Source: Phenylobacterium sp. J367
Lineage (GTDB): Bacteria; Pseudomonadota; Alphaproteobacteria; Caulobacterales; Caulobacteraceae
NCBI RefSeq assembly: GCF_024699985.1
Contig: NZ_JAJONA010000001.1
Span: forward strand, 1,240,001-1,304,000
Length of the DNA: 64,000 nucleotides
Direction of reading: 5' to 3'
The notes under the pieces are model-generated. The model ran no database searches and was not told where the DNA came from. It worked only from the letters and a program-made list of their open reading frames with translations. Both the position numbers and the translations under genes were made by a program. Below are positions 1 to 9,542 of the stretch, piece after piece (the first letter of the stretch is position 1; each line of letters begins with the position of its first letter).

Positions 1-590
1 CCCGCTACGGCGCCGGCTTCAAGGCCTTGAAGAGCCTGATCGCCGAGGTGGCGAGCCCGGTCGACCGGGCCGCGATCGAGGAGCGGGCCCACGCCCTGAC
101 CGCGGCGGGCGCGCCCGAGGCCCTCGCCCGCCAGGTGGCCATCCTGCAGTCGCTGACCATCGCCGCCGACCTGGTGGACCTGGCCGAGGCGTCGAGCTGG
201 AAGCTGCCCAACGTGGCGAGGCTCTACAGCGCGGCGGGGGCGGCCTTCGCCTTCGACCGGGTGCGGGCCGCGGCCGGCGCCTACCGGGTCGGCGACGCCT
301 TCGAACGGACGGCGCTCCGCCGCCTGATCGAGGACATGCTGGCCGAGCAGGCCCAGCTCACCCGCGCGGTGATGGACTTCGCCGGCGGCCAGCAGGCCGG
401 GGACGACGCCGAACATGCCAAGGACGCGGTGGACTCGTGGGCGGCGCTCCGCCGCGAGCAGGCCGGCGCGGCGAAGCGGGTGATCGAGGAGATCGAGGCC
501 GCCGGCGGCGCCTGGACCTTCGCCAAGCTCACCATCGCCAATGCGGCGCTCCGCGAGCTCGCCGAGGCGGCCGGGCGCAAGCGACGGTAG
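1..590 (+). CDS. gdhZ: NAD-specific glutamate dehydrogenase, C-terminal end (partial)
   Basis: The reading frame is already open at the window edge (first full codon at base 3), so this is the last ~195 residues of a longer protein. The visible part is all-helical and resembles the C-terminus of the large (~1,600 aa) NAD-dependent glutamate dehydrogenases, which oxidise glutamate to 2-oxoglutarate and ammonia. Recognisable pieces are the 'PNVARLY' helix, the 'LRRLIEDMLAEQAQLTRAV' segment and the closing 'WTFAKLTIANAALREL' block. The catalytic domain lies outside the window. It ends convergently with purH across a family A repeat. The symbol follows Caulobacter usage and is an inference from family resemblance. 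Confidence 0.8.
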   Translation, partial: RYGAGFKALKSLIAEVASPVDRAAIEERAHALTAAGAPEALARQVAILQSLTIAADLVDLAEASSWKLPNVARLYSAAGAAFAFDRVRAAAGAYRVGDAFERTALRRLIEDMLAEQAQLTRAVMDFAGGQQAGDDAEHAKDAVDSWAALRREQAGAAKRVIEEIEAAGGAWTFAKLTIANAALRELAEAAGRKRR

Positions 591-596
591 CGCGCA

Positions 597-711
597 GTTC
601 CTCCCCCATCGGGGGAGGGGGACCACGAAGTGGTGGAGGGGGCCAGCTCAGACGTTTGAGCGGACCCCCCTCAGTCGGCTTCGCCGACAGCTCCCCCGAA
701 GGGGAGCAATT
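597..711. repeat. Intergenic repeat family A, copy 1
   Basis: A ~115-base element between the convergent gdhZ and purH genes. It carries outer hairpins of the form ctcccc-loop-ggggag at both ends, an inner dyad (gaccacgaagtggt) and a tcggcttcgccga hairpin. Near-identical sequence occurs at 6947-7060 (opposite orientation) and 29341-29453. Confidence 0.9.
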
Positions 712-720
712 GGCTCTGCC

Positions 721-2315
721 CTAGTGCCGGAACACGCGCACGCCGGTGAACACCATGGCGATCCCGCGTTCGTTGGCGGCCTCGATGACCTTGTCGTCGC
801 CGATCGAGCCGCCGGGCTGGATCACCGCGGTGCAGCCGGCGTCGGCCGCCTGGATTAGGCCGTCCGGGAACGGGAAGAAGGCCTCGGACGCGCAGGCCGA
901 GCCCGACAGGTCGAGGCCGAAGTCGGCGGCGCGGAGCGCGGCGATGCGGGCCGAGTCCTTGCGGTTCATCTGGCCCGCGCCCACACCCAGGGTCTGGCCG
1001 GCCTTCGCATAGACGATGGCGTTCGACTTCACGTGCTTGGCGATGGTGAAGGCGAAGAGCATGTCGCGGACCTCGTGGTCGGTGGGCGCGCGCCTGGTCA
1101 CCACCTTCAGGTCGGCCGGCGTCAGCCGCGAGGTGTCGCGGGTCTGGACCAGGAAGCCGCCGGCCACCGACTTGAAGGTCGGGCCGATGACGGTGGGATC
1201 GGGCAGGCCGCCGGTCACCAGCAGGCGGACGTTCTTCTTCTTGCGGAACAGGGCGACGGCGTCCTCGTCGGCGTCGGGGGCGATCACCACCTCGGTGAAG
1301 ATCTCCAGCACCTTGGCGGCGGTGGCCGCGTCGAGCCGCGTGTTCAGGGCGACGATGCCGCCGAAGGCGCTCGTCGGGTCGCAGGCCAGCGCGCGGTCGT
1401 AGGCCTCGGCGAGGCTGACGCCCGTCGCCACGCCGCAGGGGTTGGCGTGCTTGATGATCGCGCAGGCCGGGCCCTGCGCCGGGTCGAACTCGGCGATCAG
1501 CTCGAAGGCCGCGTCGGTGTCGTTGATGTTGTTGTAGCTGAGCTCCTTGCCCTGCAGCTGTCGCGCCGTGGCGACGCCGGTGCGGGGGGTCGGGGGAAGC
1601 GGTAGAAGGCGGCCGCCTGGTGTGGGTTCTCGCCGTAGCGCATGGTCTGGACGAGCTCGCCGGCGAAGGCGAGGCGCTTCGGGGCGCTCTCGCCCAGGGT
1701 CGCGGCGAACCAGGCCGAGATCGCGGCGTCATAGGCCGCCGTGCGGCCATAGGCCCGGGCCGCCAGGGTCTTGCGCAGGGAGAGCGACGTGGCCCCTTCG
1801 GCCTTCAGCGCCTCCAGCACCTCGGCCATGTCGGAAGGCTCGGTGCAGACCGCCACATAGCCGTGGTTCTTGGCCGCCGAGCGGATCATCGCCGGGCCGC
1901 CGATGTCGATGTTCTCGACGCAGGTCTCGTAGTCCGCGCCGGACGCCATGGTCTGCTCGAACGGGTAGAGGTTCACATAGACGAGGTCGATGGCGCCGAT
2001 GCCGTGCGCCTCCATGGCCGCCCTGTGCTCCGGGGCGTCGCGGACGCCGAGCAGGCCGCCGTGGACGATGGGGTGCAGGGTCTTCACGCGCCCGTCCATC
2101 ATCTCCGGGAAGCCGGTCAGGTCCGAGACGTCCTTCACCGCCAGGCCGGCGTCGGCGATCGCCTTGCGCGTGCCGCCCGTCGAGACCAGCTCGACGCCGA
2201 GCTCGGCGAGCGTGCGGGCGGCCTCGATCAGGCCGGTCTTGTCGGAGACTGAGATCAGGGCGCGGCGGACCGGGACGCGATCGGGGGCGGGCGGGAAGTC
2301 GGGAGCGGCGGGCAC
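721..2315 (-). CDS. purH: Bifunctional AICAR formyltransferase / IMP cyclohydrolase PurH (frameshifted)
   Basis: Catalyses the last two steps of IMP synthesis in the cytoplasm. The N-terminal cyclohydrolase domain shows SVSDKTGL (residues 22-29), STGGTRK and [13 protein letters not shown]. The C-terminal formyltransferase domain shows the catalytic KHANPCG motif near base 1440 and DPTSAFGG. The start is a GTG (giving VPAAPDF) with a clear GAGGAG-type ribosome site just upstream. The frame breaks near 1575-1592 in a C6 run (minus strand). Adding one C restores [23 protein letters not shown] and gives ~531 aa, the normal family length. A sequence error is more likely than a real mutation. It lies last in an rsmB-rpe-heparinase-purH series on the minus strand, 150 bases after the heparinase gene. 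Confidence 0.95.
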
Positions 2316-2465
2316 GGCATTCTCCTCTTGTGAGAGATTGAGAGATGCCCAGGCGAGCGGCGGGATATGGCCTCCGCGCTCCCCGGTGGTCACCCACCTC
2401 GATCGCCAGTCACACGGAGATGGCGGTCTGCTACGCGCGCCCGGCGGCGGCGTCAACGCGACGCC

Positions 2466-4175
2466 TCAGCGCTGTTCCGCCTTGCTCAGCTTCCAGCGGA
2501 TGCGGGCGCCCTGCTCCAAGCGGGCCTGGCCGCGCAGCACGATCTGCTGGGAGCGCCGCGCCTGGCCGTCCTGGTAGTGGACGCTGGGCTCGATGGCGAC
2601 CTCGATGGCGTCGTTGCGCAGCCACCAGCCCTGCTCCAGGCCCTCGGGCTTGAGGAGCACGCTCTTCCTGTCCCGGGCGATCAGGGCCTGGACCTGAGGG
2701 TGGAGATGGAAGCGGACCATGAAGGGCACGAACTTGCGCCCCCGGCGCCGCGGCCGACAGGGCTGAACCGATCCTCGCCGCGCAGCTCGTCGGCCTCGAC
2801 GTCGATATAGAGCCGGCGCTCGTGCCTCAGTCCGAAGCGCTTCGACCAGCCCTCGTGCGCCAGTTCCAGCCACAGCGCGCCGTCGGCCTCGTGGCGGCGC
2901 GCCTCGACCGTGTCGATGGCGCCGGTCAGCCGGGGCCCGAGCACCCGCGCCGACACCCCGCGCAGGGGCTCGCCGATCGGGGCGTCGCCGAGCGAGGCGG
3001 TGGAAGCGGCGTCCACCAGCCGCATGGCCTGGGGACCCTGGGCGTCCGGCGACCAGCCGGCGCCGACGATCAGCCGGCGGCCGGCGGCCAGCACCTCGAT
3101 GGCCAACGGCTGGGCGCAGGCCGCCACGCTCCAGGGGCCGGCGGCGGGGGCCGCGGCGTCGGCCACCACCTGCAGGGACCTGGCCTCCAGCCGCTGGTAG
3201 CCGTTCCGCGCCGCCGGAATGGCGCGCGCCTCCCCCTCGTCCCGGGCCCGGGCGGCGGCGACATAGGCCGGCTGCAGCTCCTCGCCGCCCTGGAAGGCGG
3301 CCAGCCGTCCGTCGGCCAGGGTGAAGAAGCGCACCGCGCCGGCCAGGCGGTCGATGGCGCGCATCACCTCATCGGGCGGAGCGACGCCGCGCTGCACGAG
3401 GGCGTCGTCGAGGGTCAGCAGGTCGAACAGGAGCTCCAGCGCCGCCTGCGGACTGCGGGTGGCGTGGCCGCCGTCGGGAAGGACGGTGACCGGCAGGGTG
3501 CGTTCGAGCTTGAGGAGCGCAGCGCTCAGCAACTGCTCGCCCGGCCGGCCGCCGAGCGCCGTCGCCGCCACCGCGGCGGCCGCGGACCGCTCGGCGGCGC
3601 GCACCGGACCTTCCGACGCCCGGAGCAGGAAGCGGGCCTGGCGGGCGAGGTCGAGGGCCACGTGGGCGGCCTCCGCCTCGGACGCGCGGGCGCAGATGGC
3701 GCGGGCCTGGCAGGCGAGGTTGAACACCCGGCGCTCCAGCACCTCGGGATTCCACGAGAAGCCGTTCCACCGGCCAAAGGCGCGGCGCCATTCCAGCACC
3801 AGCCGGAGCGCTTCCGCCGGGCCGGGCGCGCCGGCGGCGACGACGTCCTTCAGCCAGCCCATCCGGTGGAGCGCGACGGCGAACGCCCGGTCGGGGCTCG
3901 GCCGGTCCCAGGGATCGCCCCGCGGGCCGACCGTCAGCGTCGCGCCGGCCAGCACGAAGGCGCCGGCGAGGATGCGGGCCGCCGTTCTCGTCATCGACCG
4001 GGCGCAGGTCGCGGGGCTGGGCGGCCAGGCCCTCGGGTTTCGGGTTGGAGAGGTTCCAGCGGTGCAGCGGGGAGCCCCGCCACTCGGCCGCGAGCTGGCG
4101 GCGGACGGCGACGCCTGCGGCGACGACAGCATTGCGGCCGGGCAGGCTGGCGAACGACCCGGCCCCACCCCCCAT
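2466..4175 (-). CDS. Heparinase II/III-family protein (two compensating frameshifts)
   Basis: About 570 codons. It resembles the heparinase II/III-like proteins found between rpe and purH in Caulobacter relatives: 'LSNPKPEGLAAQPRDLRP' near the N-terminus, 'GGDPWDRPSPDRAFAVALHRMGWL', and a C-terminal beta-rich part with 'MVRFHLHPQVQAL'. The substrate is unknown, so no specific polysaccharide activity is claimed. The frame slips by one extra base near 3976 and is restored by one missing base in a G5 run near 2740 (six Gs give GAGGRKFVPFMV). The start ATG lies 5 bases after the rpe stop, which implies one operon with translational coupling. Confidence 0.85.
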
Positions 4176-4180
4176 GCCCG

Positions 4181-4846
4181 CTAGCCGCCCCGCAGCGCCG
4201 AGATATTGCCGGCGTAGGCGGTTGGCCCGCCCTTGAAGACCGCGCTGCCCGCCACCAGCGCCGTGGCCCCTGCCGCGATGCACTGCGGCGCGGTCTGCGG
4301 CGTCACCCCGCCGTCGACCTCGAGGATGATGTCCTTTCCGGACGCGTCGATCATCTTCCGGAGCGCCTCGACCTTGCGGAGCTGGGACGACAGGAAGCTC
4401 TGGCCGCCGAAGCCGGGGTTCACCGACATGACGAGGACGAGGTCCACGTCGTCGAGCATCCACTGGATCGCCGAGGGGTCGGTCGAGGGGTTGAACACCA
4501 CGCCCGCCTTGGCCCCCAGCTCGCGGATGCGGCGGAGCGTGCGGTTGAGGTGCGGACCCGCCTCCGGGTGGACGCTGATGATGTCGGCCCCCGCGGCTCG
4601 GAACGCCTCCAGGAACGGATCGACGGGGGCGATCATCAGGTGGACGTCGAACGGCAGCTTCGAATGCGGCCGAAGCGCCTTCACCACGTCCGGGCCGATG
4701 GTGATGTTCGGCACGAAGTGGCCGTCCATCACGTCCACATGCACCCAGTCGGCGCCGGCGGCCTCGATGGCGCGCACCTCCTCGCCGAGCTTCGAGAAGT
4801 CCGACGCAAGGATCGAAGGGGCGATGATGGTCGACGGGCCCGCCAT
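4181..4846 (-). CDS. rpe: Ribulose-phosphate 3-epimerase
   Basis: A 221-residue TIM-barrel enzyme that interconverts ribulose 5-phosphate and xylulose 5-phosphate in the pentose phosphate pathway. The first strand '[17 protein letters not shown]', the metal-site '[12 protein letters not shown]' and the later '[13 protein letters not shown]' and '[11 protein letters not shown]' motifs are all present in order. Length is normal and the frame is intact. It sits between rsmB upstream (about 60 bases) and the heparinase gene downstream (5 bases). Confidence 0.97.
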   Translation of the reverse strand: MAGPSTIIAPSILASDFSKLGEEVRAIEAAGADWVHVDVMDGHFVPNITIGPDVVKALRPHSKLPFDVHLMIAPVDPFLEAFRAAGADIISVHPEAGPHLNRTLRRIRELGAKAGVVFNPSTDPSAIQWMLDDVDLVLVMSVNPGFGGQSFLSSQLRKVEALRKMIDASGKDIILEVDGGVTPQTAPQCIAAGATALVAGSAVFKGGPTAYAGNISALRGG

Positions 4847-4910
4847 GGAACCCGCTTAATATGATGCGGCGCTTACGACCAGAGGGTGCGGTTGGAACAG
4901 GCGCCCGCGA

Positions 4911-6216
4911 TCACCCCGCCCGCCGCAGCCTGGCGATGAAGAAGCCGTCGCAGCCGCCTTCCAGGTGGTGCGGCAGGATGCGGAGCGTTCCCTGCGGGGT
5001 CAGGCTGGCCTCGGGCGAACCGCCTTCGCCGGGCGTGATCGCCTCGACGCTGAACTCCGGCGCGCGCTCCAGGAACCCGTCGATCTGCGGCTGGCCCTCC
5101 TCGGGCTCGAGCGAGCAGACGCAATAGACCAGCAGCCCGCCGGGTTTCACCCGCCGGCCGGCGGCGTCGAGCAGCCGGCTCTGAACTTCCGCGAGGCTGG
5201 CCACGTCCGAGGGCTTGGCGGCCCACAGCACGTCGGGATGGCGGCGGAAGGTGCCGGTGGCCGAGCAGGGCGCGTCGAGGAGCACGGCGTCAAACCGCCG
5301 GCGATCGCTCCACCCTGCGGCGTCGGCGGCGACCGCCTCGGCGGAGAGGCCGGTGCGGGCGAGGTTCTCGGTCAGGCGCTTCAGGCGGGGCGCCGACTTG
5401 TCGACGGCGGTGACGCGCGCCCCAAGGGCGGCGAGCTGCAGGGTCTTGCCGCCCGGCGCGGCGCAGAGGTCCAGCGCGGTCTGGCCCTCGGTGACGCCCA
5501 GGAGGCGGGCCGGGATGGCGGCCGAGGCGTCCTGCACCCACCACCGGCCCTCCTTGAAGCCCGGCCAGGCGGAGACCTCGCCCTTCAGGGCCGAACGCAG
5601 GGTCCCGCCCGGCAGGAGCGTGGCCTCGAGTTCGGGGGGCCAGGGCGGCGGCGTCGGCCTCGGTCTTCGCCGACAGGTCGGTGGCCGGCTCCTCGGCGAT
5701 CATGGCGGCGACCGCCCGGGCCTCCGCCTCGCCATAGGCGGCGCGCCAGCGGGCGTAGAGCCAGGTGGGCGCAAAGAGCTCGGGGTCGGAGAGATCCGGC
5801 GGCTCCCGGGTCAGGCCGCGGAGCACGGCGTTGACCAGGTTCTTGAAGGTCCGGACCTGCTTGTCGGCGGCGGCGAGGTCGACGGTCGCCCCGACCGCCG
5901 CGTGCGCCGGGGTGCCGAGCACGAAGAGCTGGGCCGCGCCGAGCCGCAGGATGTTGACCACGCGCTCCGGCGGCGGCTTGGCGAGCTTCGCCTGCAGGGC
6001 GGCGTCGATCGGGCCGAGCCGGCGGAGCGTCGCCATGACCAGCGCCCGGGCGAAGGCGCGGTCGCGGGGGCTGAGCGCCTTCAGCGCCGGGTGCGCCAGC
6101 CCCTCGTCGAGGCCGGCGCGGCGGGAGAGGGCCGCGGTCAGCAGGTCGAGGGCGGCGGCGCGAGCCGGGAGGCCGGGCGCGCCGCCGGCCGGGTCTTGGG
6201 TGCGGATATCGTTCAC
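4911..6216 (-). CDS. rsmB: 16S rRNA (cytosine-C5) methyltransferase RsmB/Fmu (frameshifted)
   Basis: A SAM-dependent RNA methyltransferase. The N-terminal half is the NusB-like RNA-binding domain ('ARAAALDLLTAAL', 'FKNLVNAVLRGL'). The C-terminal half is the Rossmann methyltransferase, with 'DLCAAPGGKTLQLA' (SAM motif I), 'DAPCSATGTFRRHPD' (first catalytic-region Cys) and 'YCVCSLEPEE' (catalytic-region Cys). One extra C in a C6 run near 5633-5640 shifts the frame between the domains; with five Cs the text reads ALAPELEATLLPGGTL, as expected. Restored length is about 435 aa, normal for the family. Confidence 0.94.
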
Positions 6217-6234
6217 CCGCGGGGCGATGCCCCC

Positions 6235-6657
6235 TTAGGCGGCCCGGCGCAAGGGTTGGTTTTCACGGAGCGCCACCGGACGCGGCCCGCGGCCGGCCAG
6301 CAGCACCGTGGCGCCGAACAGGGCCATGCCGCCGACCACCAGGACCTCGCCACTCAGGAGGATAGGCAGCACCGGCTTTCCGCCCGTGACGATCAGGTAG
6401 AGCATGGAGAGCAGCATCAGGTTGCCGATGTTGGACATGGCGAACACCGTCCAGCCGAGCCGCTTCGGCGCGCGTTCGCCGGCGACGCCGAAATAGGCGC
6501 CCATCAGGCCGAGCGTCGCCCAGCCGAGCAGGTTGATGTGGGCGTGAAGCGGCCTGAGCGTGAAGTCCTGGGTCGCGCCCATCATCATGCCCATCAGCAT
6601 GCCGCACAGGGCATAGAGAACGGCGGCGGCGAAGAATGCGGTGGAGATCCGCGGCAT
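6235..6657 (-). CDS. Small membrane protein resembling part of haem-copper oxidase subunit I
   Basis: A 140-residue protein with about four hydrophobic helices. The segment 'LRPLHAHINLLGWATLGLMGAYFG' carries the His-rich HAHxNxxGW signature seen in cbb3/NO-reductase-type catalytic subunits, but the protein is less than a third of a full subunit I. It could bind haem, or be a helix-bundle relative kept for another role; the sequence does not decide. A GGAGGG ribosome site precedes the ATG. It is divergent from the SdhAF4-like gene. Confidence 0.6.
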   Translation of the reverse strand: MPRISTAFFAAAVLYALCGMLMGMMMGATQDFTLRPLHAHINLLGWATLGLMGAYFGVAGERAPKRLGWTVFAMSNIGNLMLLSMLYLIVTGGKPVLPILLSGEVLVVGGMALFGATVLLAGRGPRPVALRENQPLRRAA

Positions 6658-6737
6658 GTTTAGTCCCTCCGACTTGAGTGGAGGGCGCGTTTGCCAGAGG
6701 GGACCGCCGGTTGGACGTGACCCCTGTCACACACTAA

Positions 6738-6941
6738 ATGGGGACCATGTCCGACCTGCCCCCCAACGCCGCCCCCGGCAAGGAACTCAGCCCCGAGGCG
6801 CGGCGCGCCCTGGAGGAGGCCGAGGCCCGCCGCCTGGCCACGGCGCAAGCCGAGCGCGCCGCCGAGCAGGGCGGCCCCAAGGGCCCCGAGCCCACCCGTT
6901 TCGGCGACTGGGAGCGGAAAGGGATCGCCGTCGACTTCTAG
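6738..6941 (+). CDS. DUF1674 / SdhAF4-like succinate dehydrogenase assembly protein
   Basis: A short (67 aa) charged protein ending in 'GPEPTRFGDWERKGIAVDF', the conserved C-terminal signature of the DUF1674 family. Its mitochondrial member SdhAF4 helps mature flavinylated SdhA. The Ala/Glu-rich N-terminal half looks disordered. Two starts are possible: the first ATG at 6738, or the ATG at 6747 (MSDLPPN), which has a GGGGA ribosome site at better spacing and may be the true one. It ends convergently with pyrF across a family A repeat. Confidence 0.8.
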   Translation: MGTMSDLPPNAAPGKELSPEARRALEEAEARRLATAQAERAAEQGGPKGPEPTRFGDWERKGIAVDF

Positions 6942-6946
6942 AGTCC

Positions 6947-7060
6947 AGTTGCTCCCCTCCGGGGAAGCTGTCGGCGAAGCCGACTGAGGGGGTCATCCCC
7001 GCCGTTTGAGCGGCCCCCCTCCACCACTTCGTGGTTCCCCTCCCCCGATGGGGGAGGAAC
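6947..7060. repeat. Intergenic repeat family A, copy 2 (inverted)
   Basis: The same element as at 597-711 in reverse orientation, between the convergent SdhAF4-like and pyrF genes. It has outer ctcccc/ggggag hairpins, a gtcggcgaagccgac dyad and a ccaccacttcgtgg inner dyad. Confidence 0.9.
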
Positions 7061-7066
7061 CCTCCC

Positions 7067-7804
7067 TCAGGCCCCCGCCATCTCCGCGGCCACGCGGAGC
7101 GCCGCGGCCTGCGGGTCGTTGGCGGCGGTGATCGGGCGGCCGCAGACGATGTGGCTGGCGCCGGCCTTCAGGGTGTCGAGCGGCGTCGCGGCGCGGGCCT
7201 GGTCGTTCTTCGCCGACCAGGACGGCCTTACGCCGGGGGTGACGACCAGGAAGTCCCTGCCGCCCAGCCGGCGGGCCAGTTCCGCCTCGTGCGGGCTGGC
7301 GACGACGCCATCGACCCCGGCGGCGATCGCCTGGTGGATCCGCCGCTCCACGAGCGCCCGGGCGCCCTCGGCATAGCCCATCTCCGCCAGATCCTCGTCG
7401 TTCAGGCTGGTCAGCACGGTCACCGCCAGAATCTTCAGGCCGGAAGCGCCACGTCCGCGCACCGCCGAGGCCATCACCTGCGGCTCGCCATGCACGGTGA
7501 GGAAATCGCAGCCGGAGCCCGCGAGCACCGCGGCGGCCCGCTGCACCGTCGTGCCGATGTCGTGCAGCTTCCAGTCGAGGAACACCTGCTTGCCCTGGTC
7601 CTTCAGCTCGCGCGCCAGCGCCATGCCGTCGCTGGCGAACAGCTCCAGGCCCACCTTGTAGAAGCTGACCGAGTCGCCCAGCGCCTCGACCATGGCCCGG
7701 GCCTCCGCGGCGGTCGGCAAGTCGAGCGCGACGATCAGCCGGGGGTCGGCGCGGGTCAGGACGTGAGCGGGCGCAGCGGCGGCCATGGCAAAGGCTCCGG
7801 ACAA
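7067..7804 (-). CDS. pyrF: Orotidine 5'-phosphate decarboxylase
   Basis: Final step of UMP synthesis. The 245-residue TIM-barrel has 'LIVALDLP' in strand 1 and the catalytic 'LDWKLHDIGTT' (Lys79 and Asp82 of the D-x-K-x-x-D motif). It also has 'GVDGVVASPHEA' and the phosphate-binding 'VVTPGVRPS' and 'HIVCGRPIT' segments. The frame is intact. An internal ATG seven codons in (MAAAAPAH) is an alternative start. Confidence 0.96.
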   Translation of the reverse strand: MSGAFAMAAAAPAHVLTRADPRLIVALDLPTAAEARAMVEALGDSVSFYKVGLELFASDGMALARELKDQGKQVFLDWKLHDIGTTVQRAAAVLAGSGCDFLTVHGEPQVMASAVRGRGASGLKILAVTVLTSLNDEDLAEMGYAEGARALVERRIHQAIAAGVDGVVASPHEAELARRLGGRDFLVVTPGVRPSWSAKNDQARAATPLDTLKAGASHIVCGRPITAANDPQAAALRVAAEMAGA

Positions 7805-7853
7805 GCCGGGCCATGGGTGGTCCGGCGAGGGCGATTTGGGCTAAGACCTACGC

Positions 7854-8546
7854 ATGAGCCAGTGGGACTTCGCGGTCAACTTCTTCGTGGCGCTCTTCGC
7901 GCTGCTGGATCCGATCGGCAACGTGCCGGTGTTCGCCGCCGCCACCGCCGGGGTGCTGAGCCGCGACCGCGCGCGCATCGCCCTCTACATCTCGCTGTTC
8001 GTGGTGGGCTTTCTCACCTTCTTCTACTTCACCGGCCTCAGCCTGCTGACCTTCTTCGGGATCTCGCAGCCGGCGTTCCGGATCGCCGGCGGGGTGATCC
8101 TGTTCATGCTGGGCCTGGAGATGGCCCGCGACGACTTCACCGCCACCTATGCCGACGCCGCGGACCCGGACGAGGCCCGCAAGGGCGGCCGGACCTTCGC
8201 CCGCAAGCGCTTCGAGCGGATGATCGTGCCCTTCGCCATGCCCCTGCTGATCGGTCCGGGCGCGATCTCCACCGTGGTGATCTACGCCGACCAGGCCCGC
8301 GGCTACGGCCTGGCCGGCGCGGCGGTGGGTGTGACGGTGATCGTGCTGGTGGCCATCGCCACCCTGCTGGCGTTCCTGGCGACCCCGGTGATCACCCGGA
8401 TCCTCGGCCGCATCGGCCTGACCATCGTCGTCCGCGTGCTGGGGCTGATCCTGTGCGCGCTCGCCGTGCAGTTCCTGCTCGCCGGCCTGGCGGACTCGAC
8501 CATCGGCATCATCCAGCCCGAGGCGGCCGCGCCCTACGGCAAGTGA
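7854..8546 (+). CDS. MarC-family integral membrane protein
   Basis: A 230-residue protein with six predicted membrane helices. The N-terminal 'FVALFALLDPIGNVPVF' signature and the internal repeat 'PFAMPLLIGPGAIST' are typical of MarC/YchE proteins. The physiological role of the family is not settled, and the old link to multiple antibiotic resistance has not held up. It is divergent from pyrF and convergent with the SDR gene, with 4 bases between the two stops. Confidence 0.92.
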   Translation: MSQWDFAVNFFVALFALLDPIGNVPVFAAATAGVLSRDRARIALYISLFVVGFLTFFYFTGLSLLTFFGISQPAFRIAGGVILFMLGLEMARDDFTATYADAADPDEARKGGRTFARKRFERMIVPFAMPLLIGPGAISTVVIYADQARGYGLAGAAVGVTVIVLVAIATLLAFLATPVITRILGRIGLTIVVRVLGLILCALAVQFLLAGLADSTIGIIQPEAAAPYGK

Positions 8547-8550
8547 GGTC

Positions 8551-9351
8551 CTAGGCCTGGCGGAAGCGGGAGCTCTGGCTCGACAGGATCGCCAGGCCCC
8601 AGTCGTCCGGGATCAGCTTGGCGAAGGCCGCCACCGCCTTGTTGGGCGCGCCCGGGACGCAGACCGCCCGGTTGGCCTCCACCGCCTCGTAGCCCGCGGC
8701 GGCCACCTCGTCCGCCCCCATCCAGGCCCAGGGTGGGGTCGAGGCGTTGACCATCGCCCGGGTGCCGTTGGCGTCGTGGAACTCGGAGTAGGTGAAGCCC
8801 GGGCAGAGCGCCGAGACATGGACCCCCTCGTCGCGGGTCTCCAGGTGCAGGCTCTGGGAGAACTTCACGAGGAAGCTCTTCGACGCCCCATAGAGCGTAT
8901 GGCCCGCCGCCCCGGGAATCAGGCCCGCCAGGGAGGCGACGTTGACGATCCGCCCGAACCGGCGGGCGACCATGCCGGGCAGCACTCGGTGCGCCAGCTC
9001 GCAGGGCGCGGTGAGCATCACCTGCAGAAAGGCCGCCTGGTCGGTCCAGGTCGTCTCGGCATAGGCGCCCGGCAGGCCGTAGCCGGCGTTGTTGACCAGG
9101 AAGTCGACGGTGCGGCCGTGCGCGGTCAGATGGTCGAGGATATGGCCGGGACCCTCGGGGTCGGCGAGGTCGGCGGCGACGGTGAGCGTCTCGACACCCG
9201 ATCGCAGGCGGATTTCCTCGGCCAGCGCCTGCAGGCGGTCGGCCCGCCGGGCGGTGAGCGCCACGTCGTAGCCGTGCCCCGCCAGGATCCGGGCGAAGGC
9301 CGCCCCGATGCCGGCCGAGGCGCCCGTGACCAGCGCCAGTCTGCGATCCAT
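8551..9351 (-). CDS. Short-chain dehydrogenase/reductase
   Basis: A 266-residue classical SDR. It shows the TGASAGIG cofactor motif (residues 9-16), Asp61 in 'AADLAD', NNAG (87-90), and the catalytic Ser140, Tyr154 and Lys158 (YGASK). The sequence 'RIVNVASLAGLIPGAAGHTLYGASKSFLV' places it near the DltE/YqjQ-like branch. The substrate cannot be read from sequence. It is divergent from kup, with about 190 bases between the two starts. Confidence 0.93.
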   Translation of the reverse strand: MDRRLALVTGASAGIGAAFARILAGHGYDVALTARRADRLQALAEEIRLRSGVETLTVAADLADPEGPGHILDHLTAHGRTVDFLVNNAGYGLPGAYAETTWTDQAAFLQVMLTAPCELAHRVLPGMVARRFGRIVNVASLAGLIPGAAGHTLYGASKSFLVKFSQSLHLETRDEGVHVSALCPGFTYSEFHDANGTRAMVNASTPPWAWMGADEVAAAGYEAVEANRAVCVPGAPNKAVAAFAKLIPDDWGLAILSSQSSRFRQA

Positions 9352-9542
9352 GGAGCGTCTTTCCCCTGTGACCGCCCGAAACTAGGCCCCGCGGCCCGGG
9401 TTGCAAGCATCCGCCGTCTCCGGGATGTCCCGGCTGGACCGCGGCATTGAACGGCCTCACGTTTGGGTGTATCGCGCCGCCCGCGTGACGGCATCGGGCC
9501 GCCCAAGGGGACCTGCCGCCTCTATGTCCCCGGAGATGATGG

